The notes under the pieces are model-generated. The model worked only from the letters and a program-made list of their open reading frames with translations, was not told the DNA's origin and ran no database searches. The position numbers and the translations under genes were made by a program. Source: Tunturiibacter empetritectus (GTDB taxonomy: Bacteria > Acidobacteriota > Terriglobia > Terriglobales > Acidobacteriaceae). Taken from it: DNA of 64,000 bases. Position 1 is the first letter of the stretch, and each line of letters begins with the position of its first letter. Shown here one piece after another: positions 1 to 9,551 of the stretch. The stretch is taken from contig NZ_JACHDZ010000002.1 of NCBI RefSeq assembly GCF_014201375.1, forward strand, positions 372,001 to 436,000, read 5' to 3'.

Positions 1-942
1 AGTCTCCTCAATCGTCGTGACCTCATAGCCCTCCATCGCAGCCTGCAGCGCATTGATCGGATCGATCTCCGTCACAACCACCCGCGCCCCAAGCCCACGC
101 AGCGAAGCCGCCGAGCCTTTGCCCACATCGCCATACCCGCAAACCACCGCGACCTTACCCGCAACCATCACATCGGTCGCGCGCTTGATGCCATCCACCA
201 GCGACTCACGGCAGCCGTACAGGTTATCGAACTTCGACTTCGTCACCGAGTCATTGACGTTGATCGCAGGCACAAGCAGCGTACCCTTCTCCAGCATCTT
301 GTACAGCCGGTGAACACCCGTCGTCGTCTCCTCCGAGACGCCGCGCCACTCCTTCGCCACATCCTGCCAGCGTGTCGGATGCTCCGCATGCACCTTCTTC
401 AACAGAGCCTTGATCACATCCTCTTCGGTCGAGCTCGAAGGAGAATCAATCCACTTATCGCCCTTCTCCATATCCACGCCCTTGTGGATCAGCAGCGTCA
501 CATCGCCGCCATCGTCGATCACAAGCTGCGGCCCCAGCAATCCACCCTTGCCATCAGGGAACTTCAGCGACTCGTTCGTGCACCACCAGAACTCCTCGAG
601 CGTCTCGCCCTTCCATGCAAACACCGGCACACCCGCCGCCGCAATCGCAGCCGCCGCATGGTCCTGGGTCGAAAAGATGTTGCAGCTTGCCCAGCGAACA
701 TTCGCGCCCAGCGCCACCATCGTCTCAATCAGGACAGCCGTCTGGATCGTCATATGCAGCGAGCCGGTCACACGAACGCCTGCCAGCGGTTTCCCCGCAG
801 CATACTTGTTGCGGATCGACATCAACCCGGGCATCTCCTGCTCGGCGATCTCAATCTCCTTCCGGCCAAAATCCGCCAGAGAAATATCGGCTACCTTGTA
901 ATCCGCCCCTGCTGCTGCCTTATCGACTGTCGCTGTCGCCAT
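1..942 (-). CDS. ahcY: Adenosylhomocysteinase (S-adenosyl-L-homocysteine hydrolase), 5' part
   Basis: Cytosolic enzyme that hydrolyses S-adenosylhomocysteine to adenosine and homocysteine, relieving product inhibition of methyltransferases. Reverse-strand translation from the ATG at 942 begins [10 protein letters not shown] and continues [20 protein letters not shown] then [11 protein letters not shown], the typical N-terminal part of this NAD-dependent family. The frame stays open to base 1, so 314 codons are visible and the C-terminal part lies outside the window. The end seen here ([17 protein letters not shown]) follows the NAD-binding fold. metK, which makes the SAM whose by-product this enzyme clears, lies about 7 kb away on the same strand. 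Family assignment is firm; the 3' end is unknown. Confidence 0.95.
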   Translation of the reverse strand, partial: MATATVDKAAAGADYKVADISLADFGRKEIEIAEQEMPGLMSIRNKYAAGKPLAGVRVTGSLHMTIQTAVLIETMVALGANVRWASCNIFSTQDHAAAAIAAAGVPVFAWKGETLEEFWWCTNESLKFPDGKGGLLGPQLVIDDGGDVTLLIHKGVDMEKGDKWIDSPSSSTEEDVIKALLKKVHAEHPTRWQDVAKEWRGVSEETTTGVHRLYKMLEKGTLLVPAINVNDSVTKSKFDNLYGCRESLVDGIKRATDVMVAGKVAVVCGYGDVGKGSAASLRGLGARVVVTEIDPINALQAAMEGYEVTTIEET

Positions 943-1139
943 GTCTAAAAACCTCAAAATGCTGAATTTTTACCTACTCCAGAATACCATCGTAGCCTTG
1001 ATTTCCTCCTCAATGAGGCGCAACAGTCATTGGCCCCATCGAACTCTTTCTGAGTCTTTTCAGCGAGATGAGCGAACCTGGACTTGTAATCCAAAGTTTC
1101 GGTGATCAATGAGGAACAAGAGTGACACGGCAGGCATGC

Positions 1140-2456
1140 TTAGAGATCGTGTGCAGTAGTGACAGTCGGCGTCTGTCGATTCCTAGCCACCAAAGCCAGC
1201 CCCGCCGCCGCAAGAGCCATGGCGCTGATCAAATAAAGCCCGCCGGTAAAGCTCTGCGTTGCATCCCGCAGCCGCCCCGTCATATACGGTCCCGCAAATC
1301 CTCCCACTCCACCGACCATCTGCAGAATCGCCACAGCCCCAGCCGCCGCCGTCCCGGTCAACATACTAGTCGCCAGCGTCCAGAACGGCCCCATCATGCT
1401 CCAGAGCCCCACCGCCGCCAGCGTCATCGCACACAACGCCACTAGCAGAGCATGCGCCCAGGCAGCCCACGCAAACCCCACCGCCGACAACGTCAGGCAC
1501 CCAGCGATATGCCACCGCCGTTCCTTCTTCTTATCCGAGCTCCACCCCACCACCACCGTCATCACCGCCGCCGCCAGATAAGGAAACGTCGCATACCTCG
1601 CAATCAAAATCGCATCCCTCTCCCCACCATGCGAGAGGCTCTGCAGAATAAGCGGCATCCAAAGGTTCACGATATACACGCCCACCTGGCTCACAAAATA
1701 AACACCCGCCAGCACCCACAAAGCCGGCAGCCGAAACGCATCCAGCAGCCTGTGGTGCGTCGAAGCGCCAAACAGCTCATTATCCCGCTGCAACTCCCCC
1801 TCAAGCCACGTGCGCTCCTCAGGCCGCAGCCACCCAGCCTTCCCCGGCCCATCCTTCAGCACAAACAGCACCGAGATCCCCAGCAGAATCGTAGGAACTC
1901 CCTCCGAAACAAACAACCACTGCCACCCCGCCAGCCCACCTACCCCATCCAGCTTCAGCAGATAACTCGACAGCGGCCCACCCACCACTCCCGCCAGCGA
2001 CGTCGCCGTCATAAACTTCGCCACCGCCCGCGCCCGCTCCTGCGTAGGGAACCAGTACGTCAGGTAAATAATCATCCCAGGAAAAAATCCCGCCTCACTC
2101 ACCCCCAGCAAAAACCGCAGCACATAGAACGACTCCTTCGAGTGCATAAACATCATGCAGGTCGAGATCACGCCCCACGAGATCATGATCCGCGCAATCC
2201 ATATCCGCGCCCCAACGCGCGTCAGCATCAGGTTGCTAGGCAGATCGAACAGCACCGACCCCAGAAAAAAAATCCCCGCGCCAGTCCCATACACGGTATT
2301 GCTGAAGTGCAGATCCCGCTGCAAGTCGTAAGCAGCAAACCCCACATTCACCCGGTCCAGATAAGCCACAATGTAGAGCAGAAAAATATAAGGAATCAGC
2401 CGCCAGGTAATCTTCGAGTAAAGCGCCCGTCCATCCACCGCTTGTATATCGGTCAT
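1140..2456 (-). CDS. MFS transporter, anion:cation symporter (ACS) type
   Basis: Inner-membrane secondary transporter of 438 residues with about 12 hydrophobic segments. The N-terminal pattern FLLYIVAYLDRVNVGFAA followed by LGVSEAGFFPGMIIYL is characteristic of the ACS branch of the major facilitator superfamily (phthalate, hexuronate, galactonate and tartrate permeases). The substrate is probably an organic acid or sugar acid but cannot be read from sequence. The ATG at 2456 is preceded by an AGGTCCCG-type ribosome site. It overlaps the stop of the upstream small gene by 4 bases (ATGA), which suggests translational coupling. No catabolic enzyme sits beside it to indicate the substrate. Confidence 0.9.
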   Translation of the reverse strand: MTDIQAVDGRALYSKITWRLIPYIFLLYIVAYLDRVNVGFAAYDLQRDLHFSNTVYGTGAGIFFLGSVLFDLPSNLMLTRVGARIWIARIMISWGVISTCMMFMHSKESFYVLRFLLGVSEAGFFPGMIIYLTYWFPTQERARAVAKFMTATSLAGVVGGPLSSYLLKLDGVGGLAGWQWLFVSEGVPTILLGISVLFVLKDGPGKAGWLRPEERTWLEGELQRDNELFGASTHHRLLDAFRLPALWVLAGVYFVSQVGVYIVNLWMPLILQSLSHGGERDAILIARYATFPYLAAAVMTVVVGWSSDKKKERRWHIAGCLTLSAVGFAWAAWAHALLVALCAMTLAAVGLWSMMGPFWTLATSMLTGTAAAGAVAILQMVGGVGGFAGPYMTGRLRDATQSFTGGLYLISAMALAAAGLALVARNRQTPTVTTAHDL

Positions 2457-2851
2457 CGGGACCTACCAAAGATCCAGTGAAGAATAGTCCCAAACCCAAT
2501 AGCAAGGCACCCTGCGACGAACGCGACAACGAGAATTCCGAGAATCTTTTGCCTTCGCTCTTTCCATGGCGTTAGCTTTTCGGGTAGGTGCATGTGCGCG
2601 TATTCATCAAAGGACAAACCTTTTATCTGCCAATCGGCGTCTTCGTGGCAAACCCAAGGTTGCGAATCTAAGTTTTGGCTCTCTCCCTGTGAGGCTCTCA
2701 CCGCTGCGATCGCCAGCCGAAGAAACCCTGCTCGATTGCCTAATATCGACTCGCCCATGTCTGGAGCCATCACGACCATCGCAGGGGGCTTATCCGACTT
2801 CGCAGCTTCCTCTTCTAGGAGAGCAATAGCCGTTTCGATCTTCTCGTCCAT
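2453..2851 (-). CDS. Hypothetical protein with C-terminal membrane anchor
   Basis: A 132-residue protein I do not recognise. The first ~100 residues are soluble and mildly acidic, with an N-terminal helix rich in Glu/Ala. The last ~30 residues form one membrane segment (ILGILVVAFVAGCLAIGF) ending in a short basic tail, so it looks tail-anchored. Its stop codon overlaps the start of the MFS permease (ATGA), making a two-gene operon plausible. The ribosome site at the ATG at 2851 is weak. The overlap and sensible protein composition favour a real gene. Function unknown. Confidence 0.6.
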   Translation of the reverse strand: MDEKIETAIALLEEEAAKSDKPPAMVVMAPDMGESILGNRAGFLRLAIAAVRASQGESQNLDSQPWVCHEDADWQIKGLSFDEYAHMHLPEKLTPWKERRQKILGILVVAFVAGCLAIGFGTILHWIFGRSR

Positions 2852-2943
2852 GGCAGCGACTAACCCCAGGTAGTTTCATAGGTGCATTCAGCAGAGTATC
2901 AGCATAGATGACAGACACTCTCATCACTGGTTCTTGAATCGCC

Positions 2944-3228
2944 CTAACGCACCGGCGGAATAATCTGAACCCGCTTTGACTCCGAATAGGATCGCCATCC
3001 AGCGAACGCCAAAAGCACAAACAGCCCTGCGAAACCAAGCGCCACGCCGAGTGCACCCACTACTCCGAGCAGCGTGACCCAAAGCGGGTTCGTCTTCTCG
3101 GAGAAATAGGCGAACGCCGCAACAATATCTCCAAGAACAAGTACGAGGGAAAGCAGCATCACGGCTACGCTTGCTATGATCCAGCCCTTGAATTCATCCG
3201 GCAGCGATTTGCTCTTGGCACCACTCAT
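2944..3228 (-). CDS. Small two-helix membrane protein
   Basis: A 94-residue protein starting MSGAKSKSLPDEFKGW with two clear transmembrane segments (about residues 17-42 and 50-77) and a short basic C-terminus. The start at 3228 shares one base with the stop codon of ada (TGATG), so it is probably translated by coupling to ada. A longer upstream reading in the same frame would lie inside ada and is rejected as a start. No conserved family is recognised. Function unknown. Confidence 0.65.
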   Translation of the reverse strand: MSGAKSKSLPDEFKGWIIASVAVMLLSLVLVLGDIVAAFAYFSEKTNPLWVTLLGVVGALGVALGFAGLFVLLAFAGWRSYSESKRVQIIPPVR

Positions 3229-4355
3229 CACGCCCGCTCCGCCTCCAGCAGCCGCCTCTTCCGCTGCACGCCCCAGCGATATCCAGTGATCGCCCCATCC
3301 TTCCCCACCACGCGATGGCACGGCACAGCAATCGCAATCGGGTTCGCCCCGCAAGCCCCCGCCACCGCACGCGAAGCCGTCGGCGCGCCAAGCTGCAACG
3401 CCACTTCCGAGTAGCTCCGCGTCTCTCCCCGCGGGATAGCCTGCAGCGCCTTCCACACTCGTTGCTGAAACGCCGTAGCCCTCACATCCAGCGGAAACGT
3501 AGCCGCCAGCGGATGCTCCCCCAACTGACTCGCCACAAACGCAACCGCATCCGCCAGCCACCCAGTATTCCCCTTAGCTAACACCAGCTGTGCTTTGGAA
3601 AACTGCTCCCGCAACCCCGCAATCAACTCCTTATCATCCTTCCCAAAAGCAATCGAGCAGATCCCCACATCCGTCGTCGCCACCAGCATCCGTCCCAGCG
3701 GACTGGCCGCAGTGCAGTATCGAATCAGCAGCCCAGCCCCACCCTCCCGCATCACCCGCGGAGTCATCCCCAGCGTCGCCGCACTCTTCTCATACAACCT
3801 GCTGCTCGACCCAAACCCAGCCTCATAGATCGCATCCGTAATCGGAGCCTTCACCTTCTTAGGCTCCCTCACCTTGCTCTTGAACCGCTCCAGCCGAGCC
3901 TCCTTCGCATACTGTCCCGGACTCACCCCCAACACCCGCTTGAATCCACGCAGAATCGTCAGCCGCCCCACGCCCGTAGCCTTCGCCACATCGGCCAGCC
4001 GCGTCCGTGTCTCAGAGCCCGCATTCTCTCGCATATACTCCGTCACCGCCGCAATCGCATCCGCCTGCGGATCGGCCTTCGCCTCAGCCCTGTCGGGTTC
4101 ACATCGCAAACAAGCACGGTACCCAGCAGCCTCAGCCAGCGCCGGGGTAGGGAAGAACGTCACATTCTTCCGCGAAGGCCGCCGGCTCGCGCAACTCGGC
4201 TTGCAATAGACCTTCGTAGACTTCACGGCATACACAAACTGCCCATCCGCACTCGCATCCCGCCCCAGCACCTGCTGCCACTGCTTGCCGGGAAAGTAAC
4301 TCGGAACCGCCACATCACTCTTCGTTGTACTCGTCATCATCATTGTCTCTGTCAT
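3228..4355 (-). CDS. ada: Bifunctional Ada: methylphosphotriester sensor/AraC regulator and O6-methylguanine-DNA methyltransferase
   Basis: A 375-residue adaptive-response protein. Domains in order: Ada zinc domain with Cys51, Cys55, Cys82 and Cys85 (one of them the phosphotriester methyl acceptor); AraC-type helix-turn-helix around residues 100-200; and O6-alkylguanine-DNA alkyltransferase with the active-site PCHRV motif (Cys346). It directly reverses DNA methylation damage and, in known relatives, activates its own transcription once methylated. The ATG at 4355 has a GGAGG site at good spacing; the upstream extension to 4601 lacks family similarity. A small membrane-protein gene follows with a one-base overlap. 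Confidence 0.93.
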   Translation of the reverse strand: MTETMMMTSTTKSDVAVPSYFPGKQWQQVLGRDASADGQFVYAVKSTKVYCKPSCASRRPSRKNVTFFPTPALAEAAGYRACLRCEPDRAEAKADPQADAIAAVTEYMRENAGSETRTRLADVAKATGVGRLTILRGFKRVLGVSPGQYAKEARLERFKSKVREPKKVKAPITDAIYEAGFGSSSRLYEKSAATLGMTPRVMREGGAGLLIRYCTAASPLGRMLVATTDVGICSIAFGKDDKELIAGLREQFSKAQLVLAKGNTGWLADAVAFVASQLGEHPLAATFPLDVRATAFQQRVWKALQAIPRGETRSYSEVALQLGAPTASRAVAGACGANPIAIAVPCHRVVGKDGAITGYRWGVQRKRRLLEAERA

Positions 4356-4467
4356 TCCAGTATCCTCCCATCCCCCGGAAATCCGCACACTCCGTTTCGT
4401 GTCTTCAAAGTAGCGCAATCTTGCCAGGCAACTTGTCGTGCAATCTTCACGGCGTAAACTATGGTCG

Positions 4468-4986
4468 ATGAAACCGCGAACCCATCTCCCCCTCTCCCTC
4501 TCCGCGACTCTCCTCTTCACAGCTCTCGCCTCCGCGCAAAGCCCCACCGATCCTTCTCTCCCGCCTCCCACGCAACGCCCCATCCTCACCGTCACCGGCA
4601 AAGGAGTGCAGGTCTACTCCTGCCGGCAAACCGACTCCGGCCCCCAGTGGATCTTCCAAGCTCCCGACGCCACCCTCTATGACAAATCCGGCGCAACCGT
4701 TGGCACCCACGGTGCTGGACCCTCTTGGAGATCGCAAGATGGCAGCACCGTCAAAGGCAGTCTCCTCCAAAAGACCGACTCCCCCGCCCCCCAGGCCATC
4801 CCCTGGCTGCTCCTCAAAGCCGCCGACACCACCGGCTCTGGCATCATGTCTCGCGTAGAGTTCATCCGCCGCTCCGACACCCACGGAGGCATCGCGCCCA
4901 CCATCGGTTGTGACGCCCAGCACCTCACCACCACCACCCGTGTCGATTACTCCGCCACCTACACCTTCTACTCCGCAAAACCCTGA
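4468..4986 (+). CDS. Secreted DUF3455 protein
   Basis: A 172-residue protein with a Sec signal peptide (MKPRTHLPLSLSATLLFTAL, cleavage near ASA-QS). The mature part carries GKGVQVYSCR, then WIFQAPDATLYD, then a late TIGCDAQH segment, as in the DUF3455 family of exported proteins found in soil bacteria and fungi. The biochemical role is unknown. I chose the ATG at 4468 because the signal peptide begins there; no strong ribosome site is visible. The 3' end overlaps the end of the convergent transglutaminase-like gene by 19 bases. Confidence 0.8.
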   Translation: MKPRTHLPLSLSATLLFTALASAQSPTDPSLPPPTQRPILTVTGKGVQVYSCRQTDSGPQWIFQAPDATLYDKSGATVGTHGAGPSWRSQDGSTVKGSLLQKTDSPAPQAIPWLLLKAADTTGSGIMSRVEFIRRSDTHGGIAPTIGCDAQHLTTTTRVDYSATYTFYSAKP

Positions 4987-5906
4987 ACCGCCCCAGCCGA
5001 GCCGCGATTCGTCGCCGTCACTATGGGCTCCTGAGCAATCGTGCCCGGCAGACTCGGCACCGTCGTCCCATCCTCGAGCACCTCATAGCTGTCCACATAA
5101 AAGTTCGTCAGAATCGCATTTCCAAACGAAGTCGTAATCGCCACATCCGCCGCATCCCGGCCCGCCGCCATCAGCACCCGCCCAATCCTCGGCTCGTTAT
5201 GCCGCGCATCCATCGTCATCCAGCGCCCATCGAGAAACACCTCATACCACGCGCTGAAATCTCCCGGCCCGCTAAACGGCGCACGAATATCCCCAAGATA
5301 CCCGGTCACATACCGAGCCGGAATATTCTGGCATCTCGACAGCGTAATCGCCAGATGCTGATAGTCCCGGCACACCCCCACCCGCTCCGTAAACACATCC
5401 ATCGCCGTCTTCGTCGGTCGCGCCGTCTTGTAGTTGAACATCACCTTCTCATGCACCCAGTCGCGAATCGCCGAAGCCTTCGTCCAGCCCGGCGTCATCC
5501 ACCCAAAGAGATCCTGAGCGATCGGACCAAACTTGTCCACCTCGCAGTACCGGCTCGCCAGCAAATACTGCAGCACCTCCGACGGCAGATCCTCCACCGC
5601 AGCCTGTTGCGCATACGCATTGATCGGATCCGCCAGCCCCTCCATCTCAACCACGTTCATCCCGCTCAATCGAATCTCACCCGCAGGCGTCATAAACCGC
5701 GTGCACCGATTCCCAAATACATCGTGATACTCCGACACGGGAACATCAGCCTTCGTCTCGCGATCAATCTGTTCAATATGTTCGACCTTCAGCTCATTGC
5801 CCGCCCGCACCTGCCCCTCCAGCGACGGGTGCAGATGCAGCATCGCCACCATCGGCGTAGGCATAGCAAGATGAAATTGAATATCATATTCAGACTTAAC
5901 AAGCAT
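4968..5906 (-). CDS. Transglutaminase-like superfamily protein
   Basis: A 312-residue cytosolic protein. The transglutaminase-like core includes ERVGVCRDYQH (candidate nucleophile Cys179) and MDARHNEPRIGRVL (Asp233), followed by the DVAITTSFG segment typical of the bacterial transglutaminase N-terminal-domain proteins often found near circularly permuted ATP-grasp genes. Where many members have His before AWYEV, this protein has Ser (GDFSAWYEVF), so classical Cys-His-Asp chemistry is uncertain; as I recall, Ser occurs here in some relatives. ATG at 5906 has an AGAGGG-type site. No ATP-grasp partner gene is adjacent. Confidence 0.85.
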   Translation of the reverse strand: MLVKSEYDIQFHLAMPTPMVAMLHLHPSLEGQVRAGNELKVEHIEQIDRETKADVPVSEYHDVFGNRCTRFMTPAGEIRLSGMNVVEMEGLADPINAYAQQAAVEDLPSEVLQYLLASRYCEVDKFGPIAQDLFGWMTPGWTKASAIRDWVHEKVMFNYKTARPTKTAMDVFTERVGVCRDYQHLAITLSRCQNIPARYVTGYLGDIRAPFSGPGDFSAWYEVFLDGRWMTMDARHNEPRIGRVLMAAGRDAADVAITTSFGNAILTNFYVDSYEVLEDGTTVPSLPGTIAQEPIVTATNRGSAGAVQGFAE

Positions 5907-6158
5907 CAAAAACCCTCTTCTCGACTGGGGTTGGTACTCATGGGATGCAATTAAGCGATAGCCAGCAGTCTACTGCATCTTCTCCCAGACCCCACAACCA
6001 AAAAACAGAGCATATGCTAAGCAACAAAGCAGGGTACACACAGGGTGCGCAGTCTCCGAAAAACGCTTTGACGATTTTGCTGGCGCCTTTTCTGGGGCAG
6101 GACATCTAAATTTTGAAACCGGTAGGTGCAGGACGCAAAATAACGTGGAGGTGTCCCC

Positions 6159-7103
6159 ATGGCTGAATCTTCTGATCTTCGGCTGACGAAGATGCCGCTC
6201 AACAACAGGGGCGGCCATATTCCCGCACTCGGCTTTGGCACCTTGATTCCCGACGCAGCCGTGACCGTCACTGCAACCAGAGACGCACTGGAAGCCGGAT
6301 TTCGACACTTCGATTGCGCGGAGCGATACCGGAACGAGCGTGAGGTCGGCGAGGCCTTGCAGGCAGGAATTGCTGCCGGAGGGATTGCGCGCGAAGACAT
6401 CTTTGTCACCACAAAGTTGTGGAACTCCAATCATCGGCCCGAACGTGTCGAACCGGCCTTCGGGGCGAGTCTCGACAGACTCAGGCTCAGGTATCTGGAT
6501 CTCTATCTCATTCACACTCCGTTTGCATTTCAACCGGGAGACGAGCAGGACCCGCGAGATCAAAACGGCAATGTCCTATACGACAACGGAGTGACTTTGC
6601 TCGATACATGGAGAGCAATGGAAGCTCTCGTTGACGGCGGCAGATGCCGGGCCATCGGTCTGTCGGACATCAGCTTGAACCAATTGTTGCCAATCTACGA
6701 ATCCGCAAGAATCAAGCCTGCGGTGGTCCAGGTTGAAGCCCATCCGTACCTGCCGGAGACGGAACTTCTGGAGTTCTGCAAAGAGAAGGGGATTGTGCTT
6801 TTGGCCTTCGCGCCGTTGGGTCACGGAATGCGCCCGGGGTTGCTCGAAGATCCAGTCATCTCGGCAATTGCCGTACGGGTTGGAAAGACGCCTGCACAGG
6901 TGCTGCTGGCATGGGCGGTGCAGCGCGGTACGGCTCTGCTTACCACACCCAAATCTGCGGCTCGCGCGCGAGAGAACTTTGACATCTCCACCCTTCCAGA
7001 AGACGCGATTGACGAGATCAATAGCATTCAGATCAGACAGAGGCTCAACGACGTGGTGAATACCGGCAGCCCAGGGTTCATTCCACGAGTTAAATCAGCA
7101 TGA
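6159..7103 (+). CDS. Aldo/keto reductase
   Basis: A 314-residue NADPH-dependent oxidoreductase of the aldo/keto reductase superfamily with a TIM-barrel fold. The catalytic tetrad is readable: Asp52 and Tyr57 in FDCAERYRNE, Lys86 in TTKLWNS, and His119 in YLIHTP. The cofactor-phosphate loop is represented by LTTPKSAARARENF near the C-terminus. It likely reduces aldehydes or keto sugars; the exact substrate is unknown. A GGAGGTG ribosome site precedes the ATG. An NTF2-like gene follows after 38 bases on the same strand, so the two may be co-transcribed. Confidence 0.93.
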   Translation: MAESSDLRLTKMPLNNRGGHIPALGFGTLIPDAAVTVTATRDALEAGFRHFDCAERYRNEREVGEALQAGIAAGGIAREDIFVTTKLWNSNHRPERVEPAFGASLDRLRLRYLDLYLIHTPFAFQPGDEQDPRDQNGNVLYDNGVTLLDTWRAMEALVDGGRCRAIGLSDISLNQLLPIYESARIKPAVVQVEAHPYLPETELLEFCKEKGIVLLAFAPLGHGMRPGLLEDPVISAIAVRVGKTPAQVLLAWAVQRGTALLTTPKSAARARENFDISTLPEDAIDEINSIQIRQRLNDVVNTGSPGFIPRVKSA

Positions 7104-7141
7104 AGCCAAACAACACCTGAAAATAACACCTGGAGCAGCCC

Positions 7142-7525
7142 ATGCAAGAAGAACAGATACGCGAAGCATTGAACGCGCATTGGCGTGCGTCGGCAGCCGG
7201 CGATGCAAACGCGGAGCACGATATTTATGATGACAATGCCATTTGTGATTATCCCCAATCAGGGGAGCGAATCCTCGGGCGAAACAATTTGCAGGCCTTG
7301 CGGAGTCATCACCCAGGCAAACCGTCAGGCTTCAACGTCAAGCGAATTCTCGGAAAAGGTGACCTCTGGATCACGGAATACACCATCATCTACCAGGGGC
7401 GACCGGCATACACCGTGAGCATTATGGAGTTCCGCAACGGTAAGGTTGTGCACGAGACACAGTATTTTGCGGACCCCTTTGAGGCGCCCGCCTGGCGAAG
7501 CCAATGGGTCCAGCAGATCGCGTGA
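7142..7525 (+). CDS. NTF2-like / SnoaL-fold protein
   Basis: A 127-residue protein of the nuclear transport factor 2-like superfamily. It begins with a helix (EEQIREALNAHWRASAAGD), continues with NAICDYPQSGERILGR, and ends with beta strands including IMEFRNGKVVHETQYFADPF, the usual arrangement of small ligand-binding or polyketide-cyclase-like members. Similar stand-alone proteins usually have no proven function. It follows the aldo/keto reductase closely and may belong to the same transcript. Confidence 0.8.
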   Translation: MQEEQIREALNAHWRASAAGDANAEHDIYDDNAICDYPQSGERILGRNNLQALRSHHPGKPSGFNVKRILGKGDLWITEYTIIYQGRPAYTVSIMEFRNGKVVHETQYFADPFEAPAWRSQWVQQIA

Positions 7526-7689
7526 CACCGAATTGAGATCCGATCAGAGTCACGGTGCTGTCGGATCACAGGCAATCCGGACACTCAGTCGGTCGGCGAG
7601 GTTTTGCTTTTTTTATGCGCAGAGAATTGGCGTGCAAAAAACAGGATCATAGCAGCGATCATAAGTAACTGAACCAGCCCGCCACAAGA

Positions 7690-7717
7690 AAAAAGGCAGG
7701 CCCGAAGGCCCGCCCGT
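7690..7717 (-). terminator. Intrinsic terminator of metK
   Basis: Read on the minus strand, a GC-rich stem (GGCGGGCC paired with GGGCCTGCC, TTC loop) is followed by six T. It lies about 25 bases after the metK stop codon. Confidence 0.85.
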
Positions 7718-7740
7718 TTCCAATCCATCCAGAAAAAAAT

Positions 7741-8913
7741 CTAGTTGGAAGCCGCCTGCTTGACCCCAGCCTGCTCCGCCAGTGCAGCGGCCTTATCGGT
7801 CTTCTCCCACGTAAAGCCCTCGCCCTTGCGGCCGAAGTGACCATACGCAGCCGTCGCCTTGAAGATCGGCTTGCGCAGATCGAGCCCCTCGATGATGCCC
7901 TTCGGCGTCAGCGAGAAGTTCTTCCGAACCAGGTCCTCAAGCTTCGACTCATCAGTCTTGCCCGTGCCAAACGTATCCACCAGCACGCTCACCGGCTCGG
8001 CAACACCAATCGCGTAGGCCAGCTGCACCTCGCAGCGGTCCGCCAGCCCAGCCGCGACGATATTCTTCGCCACATACCGCGCCATGTAAGCCGCCGAACG
8101 GTCCACCTTGGTCGCATCCTTGCCGCTGAATGCTCCACCGCCATGCCGTCCCATGCCGCCATACGTGTCCACGATGATCTTCCGACCCGTCAAACCCGTA
8201 TCGCCCATCGGTCCACCGACCACAAACCGGCCCGTCGGATTGATGTGGTACTTCGTATCCTGGTCCAGCAGCTCCGCCGGAATCACGGCCTGAATCACAT
8301 TCTTCAAAATATCCGCACGCAGCTCTTCGTTTCCAACATTCTCCGCATGCTGAGTCGAGATCACAACCGCATCCACCCGCTTCGGCTTGTTGTCCGAGTC
8401 ATACTCCACCGTCACCTGGCTCTTGCCGTCCGGCCGCAGGTAAGCCATCAGGCCATTCTTGCGAACCTCGCTCAACCGGTACGCCAGCTTGTGCGCCAGC
8501 GAGATCGGCGTCGGCATCAGCTCCGGCGTCTCGTTCGTCGCATAGCCGAACATCATCCCCTGGTCGCCCGCTCCACCCGTATCCACACCCATGGCGATAT
8601 CGCCCGACTGCTTGTTGATCGTCGAGATCACCGAACAGGTATTCGAATCGAACCCATACAGAGCGTTGTCATATCCAATCGCGGCGACAGTTCCGCGCAC
8701 CAGGCTCTGAAAATCGACATAAGCCTTCGTCGTAATCTCCCCGGCGATCACCACCAGACCCGTGCAGGTCAGCGTCTCGCACGCCACGCGGCTATAGGGA
8801 TCCTGCGCCAGACAGGCGTCCAGAATCGCATCGGAGATCTGATCGGCAATCTTATCGGGATGCCCCTCAGTGACAGACTCACTCGTAAACAGAAAACGGT
8901 CGCGTTTAGCCAA
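7741..8913 (-). CDS. metK: S-adenosylmethionine synthetase
   Basis: Makes SAM from methionine and ATP in the cytosol. All family landmarks are present: [20 protein letters not shown] at the N-terminus, [18 protein letters not shown], the [14 protein letters not shown] segment, and [20 protein letters not shown] prefer the TTG at 8913 (MAKRDRFLF, 390 residues) because GGAGGAG lies just upstream and the protein then matches usual family length. A GTG at 8943 would add 10 residues but lacks a ribosome site. With ahcY on the same strand it serves the methyl cycle. I see no convincing SAM riboswitch upstream. Confidence 0.95.
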   Translation of the reverse strand: MAKRDRFLFTSESVTEGHPDKIADQISDAILDACLAQDPYSRVACETLTCTGLVVIAGEITTKAYVDFQSLVRGTVAAIGYDNALYGFDSNTCSVISTINKQSGDIAMGVDTGGAGDQGMMFGYATNETPELMPTPISLAHKLAYRLSEVRKNGLMAYLRPDGKSQVTVEYDSDNKPKRVDAVVISTQHAENVGNEELRADILKNVIQAVIPAELLDQDTKYHINPTGRFVVGGPMGDTGLTGRKIIVDTYGGMGRHGGGAFSGKDATKVDRSAAYMARYVAKNIVAAGLADRCEVQLAYAIGVAEPVSVLVDTFGTGKTDESKLEDLVRKNFSLTPKGIIEGLDLRKPIFKATAAYGHFGRKGEGFTWEKTDKAAALAEQAGVKQAASN

Positions 8914-9044
8914 AACTCCTCCAAAGAGTACCTGCCCGGACACTTAGCCCGGAGCAGCGTGCATCTCTTCATTTTACCCACTCCAGGGGCAACCGGGCAA
9001 AGGGACTCAGCCATCTGTGTCGCACGATCATTCAACGGCCATAT

Positions 9045-9072
9045 TCTGCATCAAGCGGCATCTGCATCAAGC
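9045..9072. repeat. Short direct repeat upstream of metK
   Basis: Two identical 12-base copies of TCTGCATCAAGC start 16 bases apart (9045-9056 and 9061-9072), in the non-coding region between metK and the RodZ-like gene. Purpose unknown. Confidence 0.5.
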
Positions 9073-9134
9073 AGCCGCCTCAGCAAACGGCGAAATGGGA
9101 TGCAAAATGACTCCAACAGTTCCTTCAAATGTTG

Positions 9135-9551
9135 CTATTGAATCAGACGTCCATGCAGAGCGAACTTCCAAACCGCCCAACCCAGAACCCCTAGCATCGT
9201 CACCATCGAGCCAACGCCCATCCAGCGCATGTTCGTCTTTTGCCCGCCGCCGCTTCGGTTTCGCCGCACATTCTCAGCGAACTCCGTCCAGTCGGCATTC
9301 TGGCTATCCGCCCCGCTCTCCCGCAGGCTAGCCTCGAAGCGTTCAATCCACGGCGACTCTTCCAGCCCTACCGCTGCCAGGTAGCCGCGAACAATGCCTT
9401 TTCGGAAGACCCCTCCAGGCAGCTCGCCGTACTCCCCGGCCTCCAGCGCCTCCAGATGGCGCAGCGAAACCTTGGTCTCCGTGGAGACCCGCTCCATCGA
9501 GACCTGCCGCCTCTCGCGCTCCCTTCGTAGCTCGTCGCCGAATCGTTCCAT
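9135..9551 (-). CDS. RodZ-like helix-turn-helix membrane protein
   Basis: A 138-residue protein with an N-terminal helix-turn-helix of the RodZ/YmfM type (FGDELRRERERRQVSMERVS, then KVSLRHLEALEAGEYGELP and VFRKGIVRGYLAAVGL) and one transmembrane helix near residues 110-130. RodZ links MreB to the cell-wall elongation machinery, but this protein lacks a periplasmic domain and is much shorter than Escherichia coli RodZ. It may be a reduced version or a membrane-tethered regulator. ATG at 9551. It is divergently oriented to the polymerase-like gene at 9896. Confidence 0.8.
   Translation of the reverse strand: MERFGDELRRERERRQVSMERVSTETKVSLRHLEALEAGEYGELPGGVFRKGIVRGYLAAVGLEESPWIERFEASLRESGADSQNADWTEFAENVRRNRSGGGQKTNMRWMGVGSMVTMLGVLGWAVWKFALHGRLIQ

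Noticed and set aside
1060..1125. tRNA-like anticodon arm (TGGACTTGTAATCCA) upstream of ahcY, resembling tRNA-Thr(UGU)
   Set aside because: No matching D-arm, T-arm (GTTCRA) or acceptor stem flanks it, so it is chance similarity or at most a degenerate fragment.
943..1139. Possible SAH riboswitch before ahcY
   Set aside because: I could not find the conserved SAH-riboswitch core or its pairing stems; a covariance-model search would decide.
2944..3561. Longer version (205 codons) of the small two-helix membrane protein
   Set aside because: The first 111 codons lie inside ada on the same strand; only the last 94 codons have real protein features and a coupled start.
8914..9134. Possible SAM riboswitch before metK
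   Set aside because: A few motif-like bases occur but no four-way junction or kink-turn pattern can be drawn.
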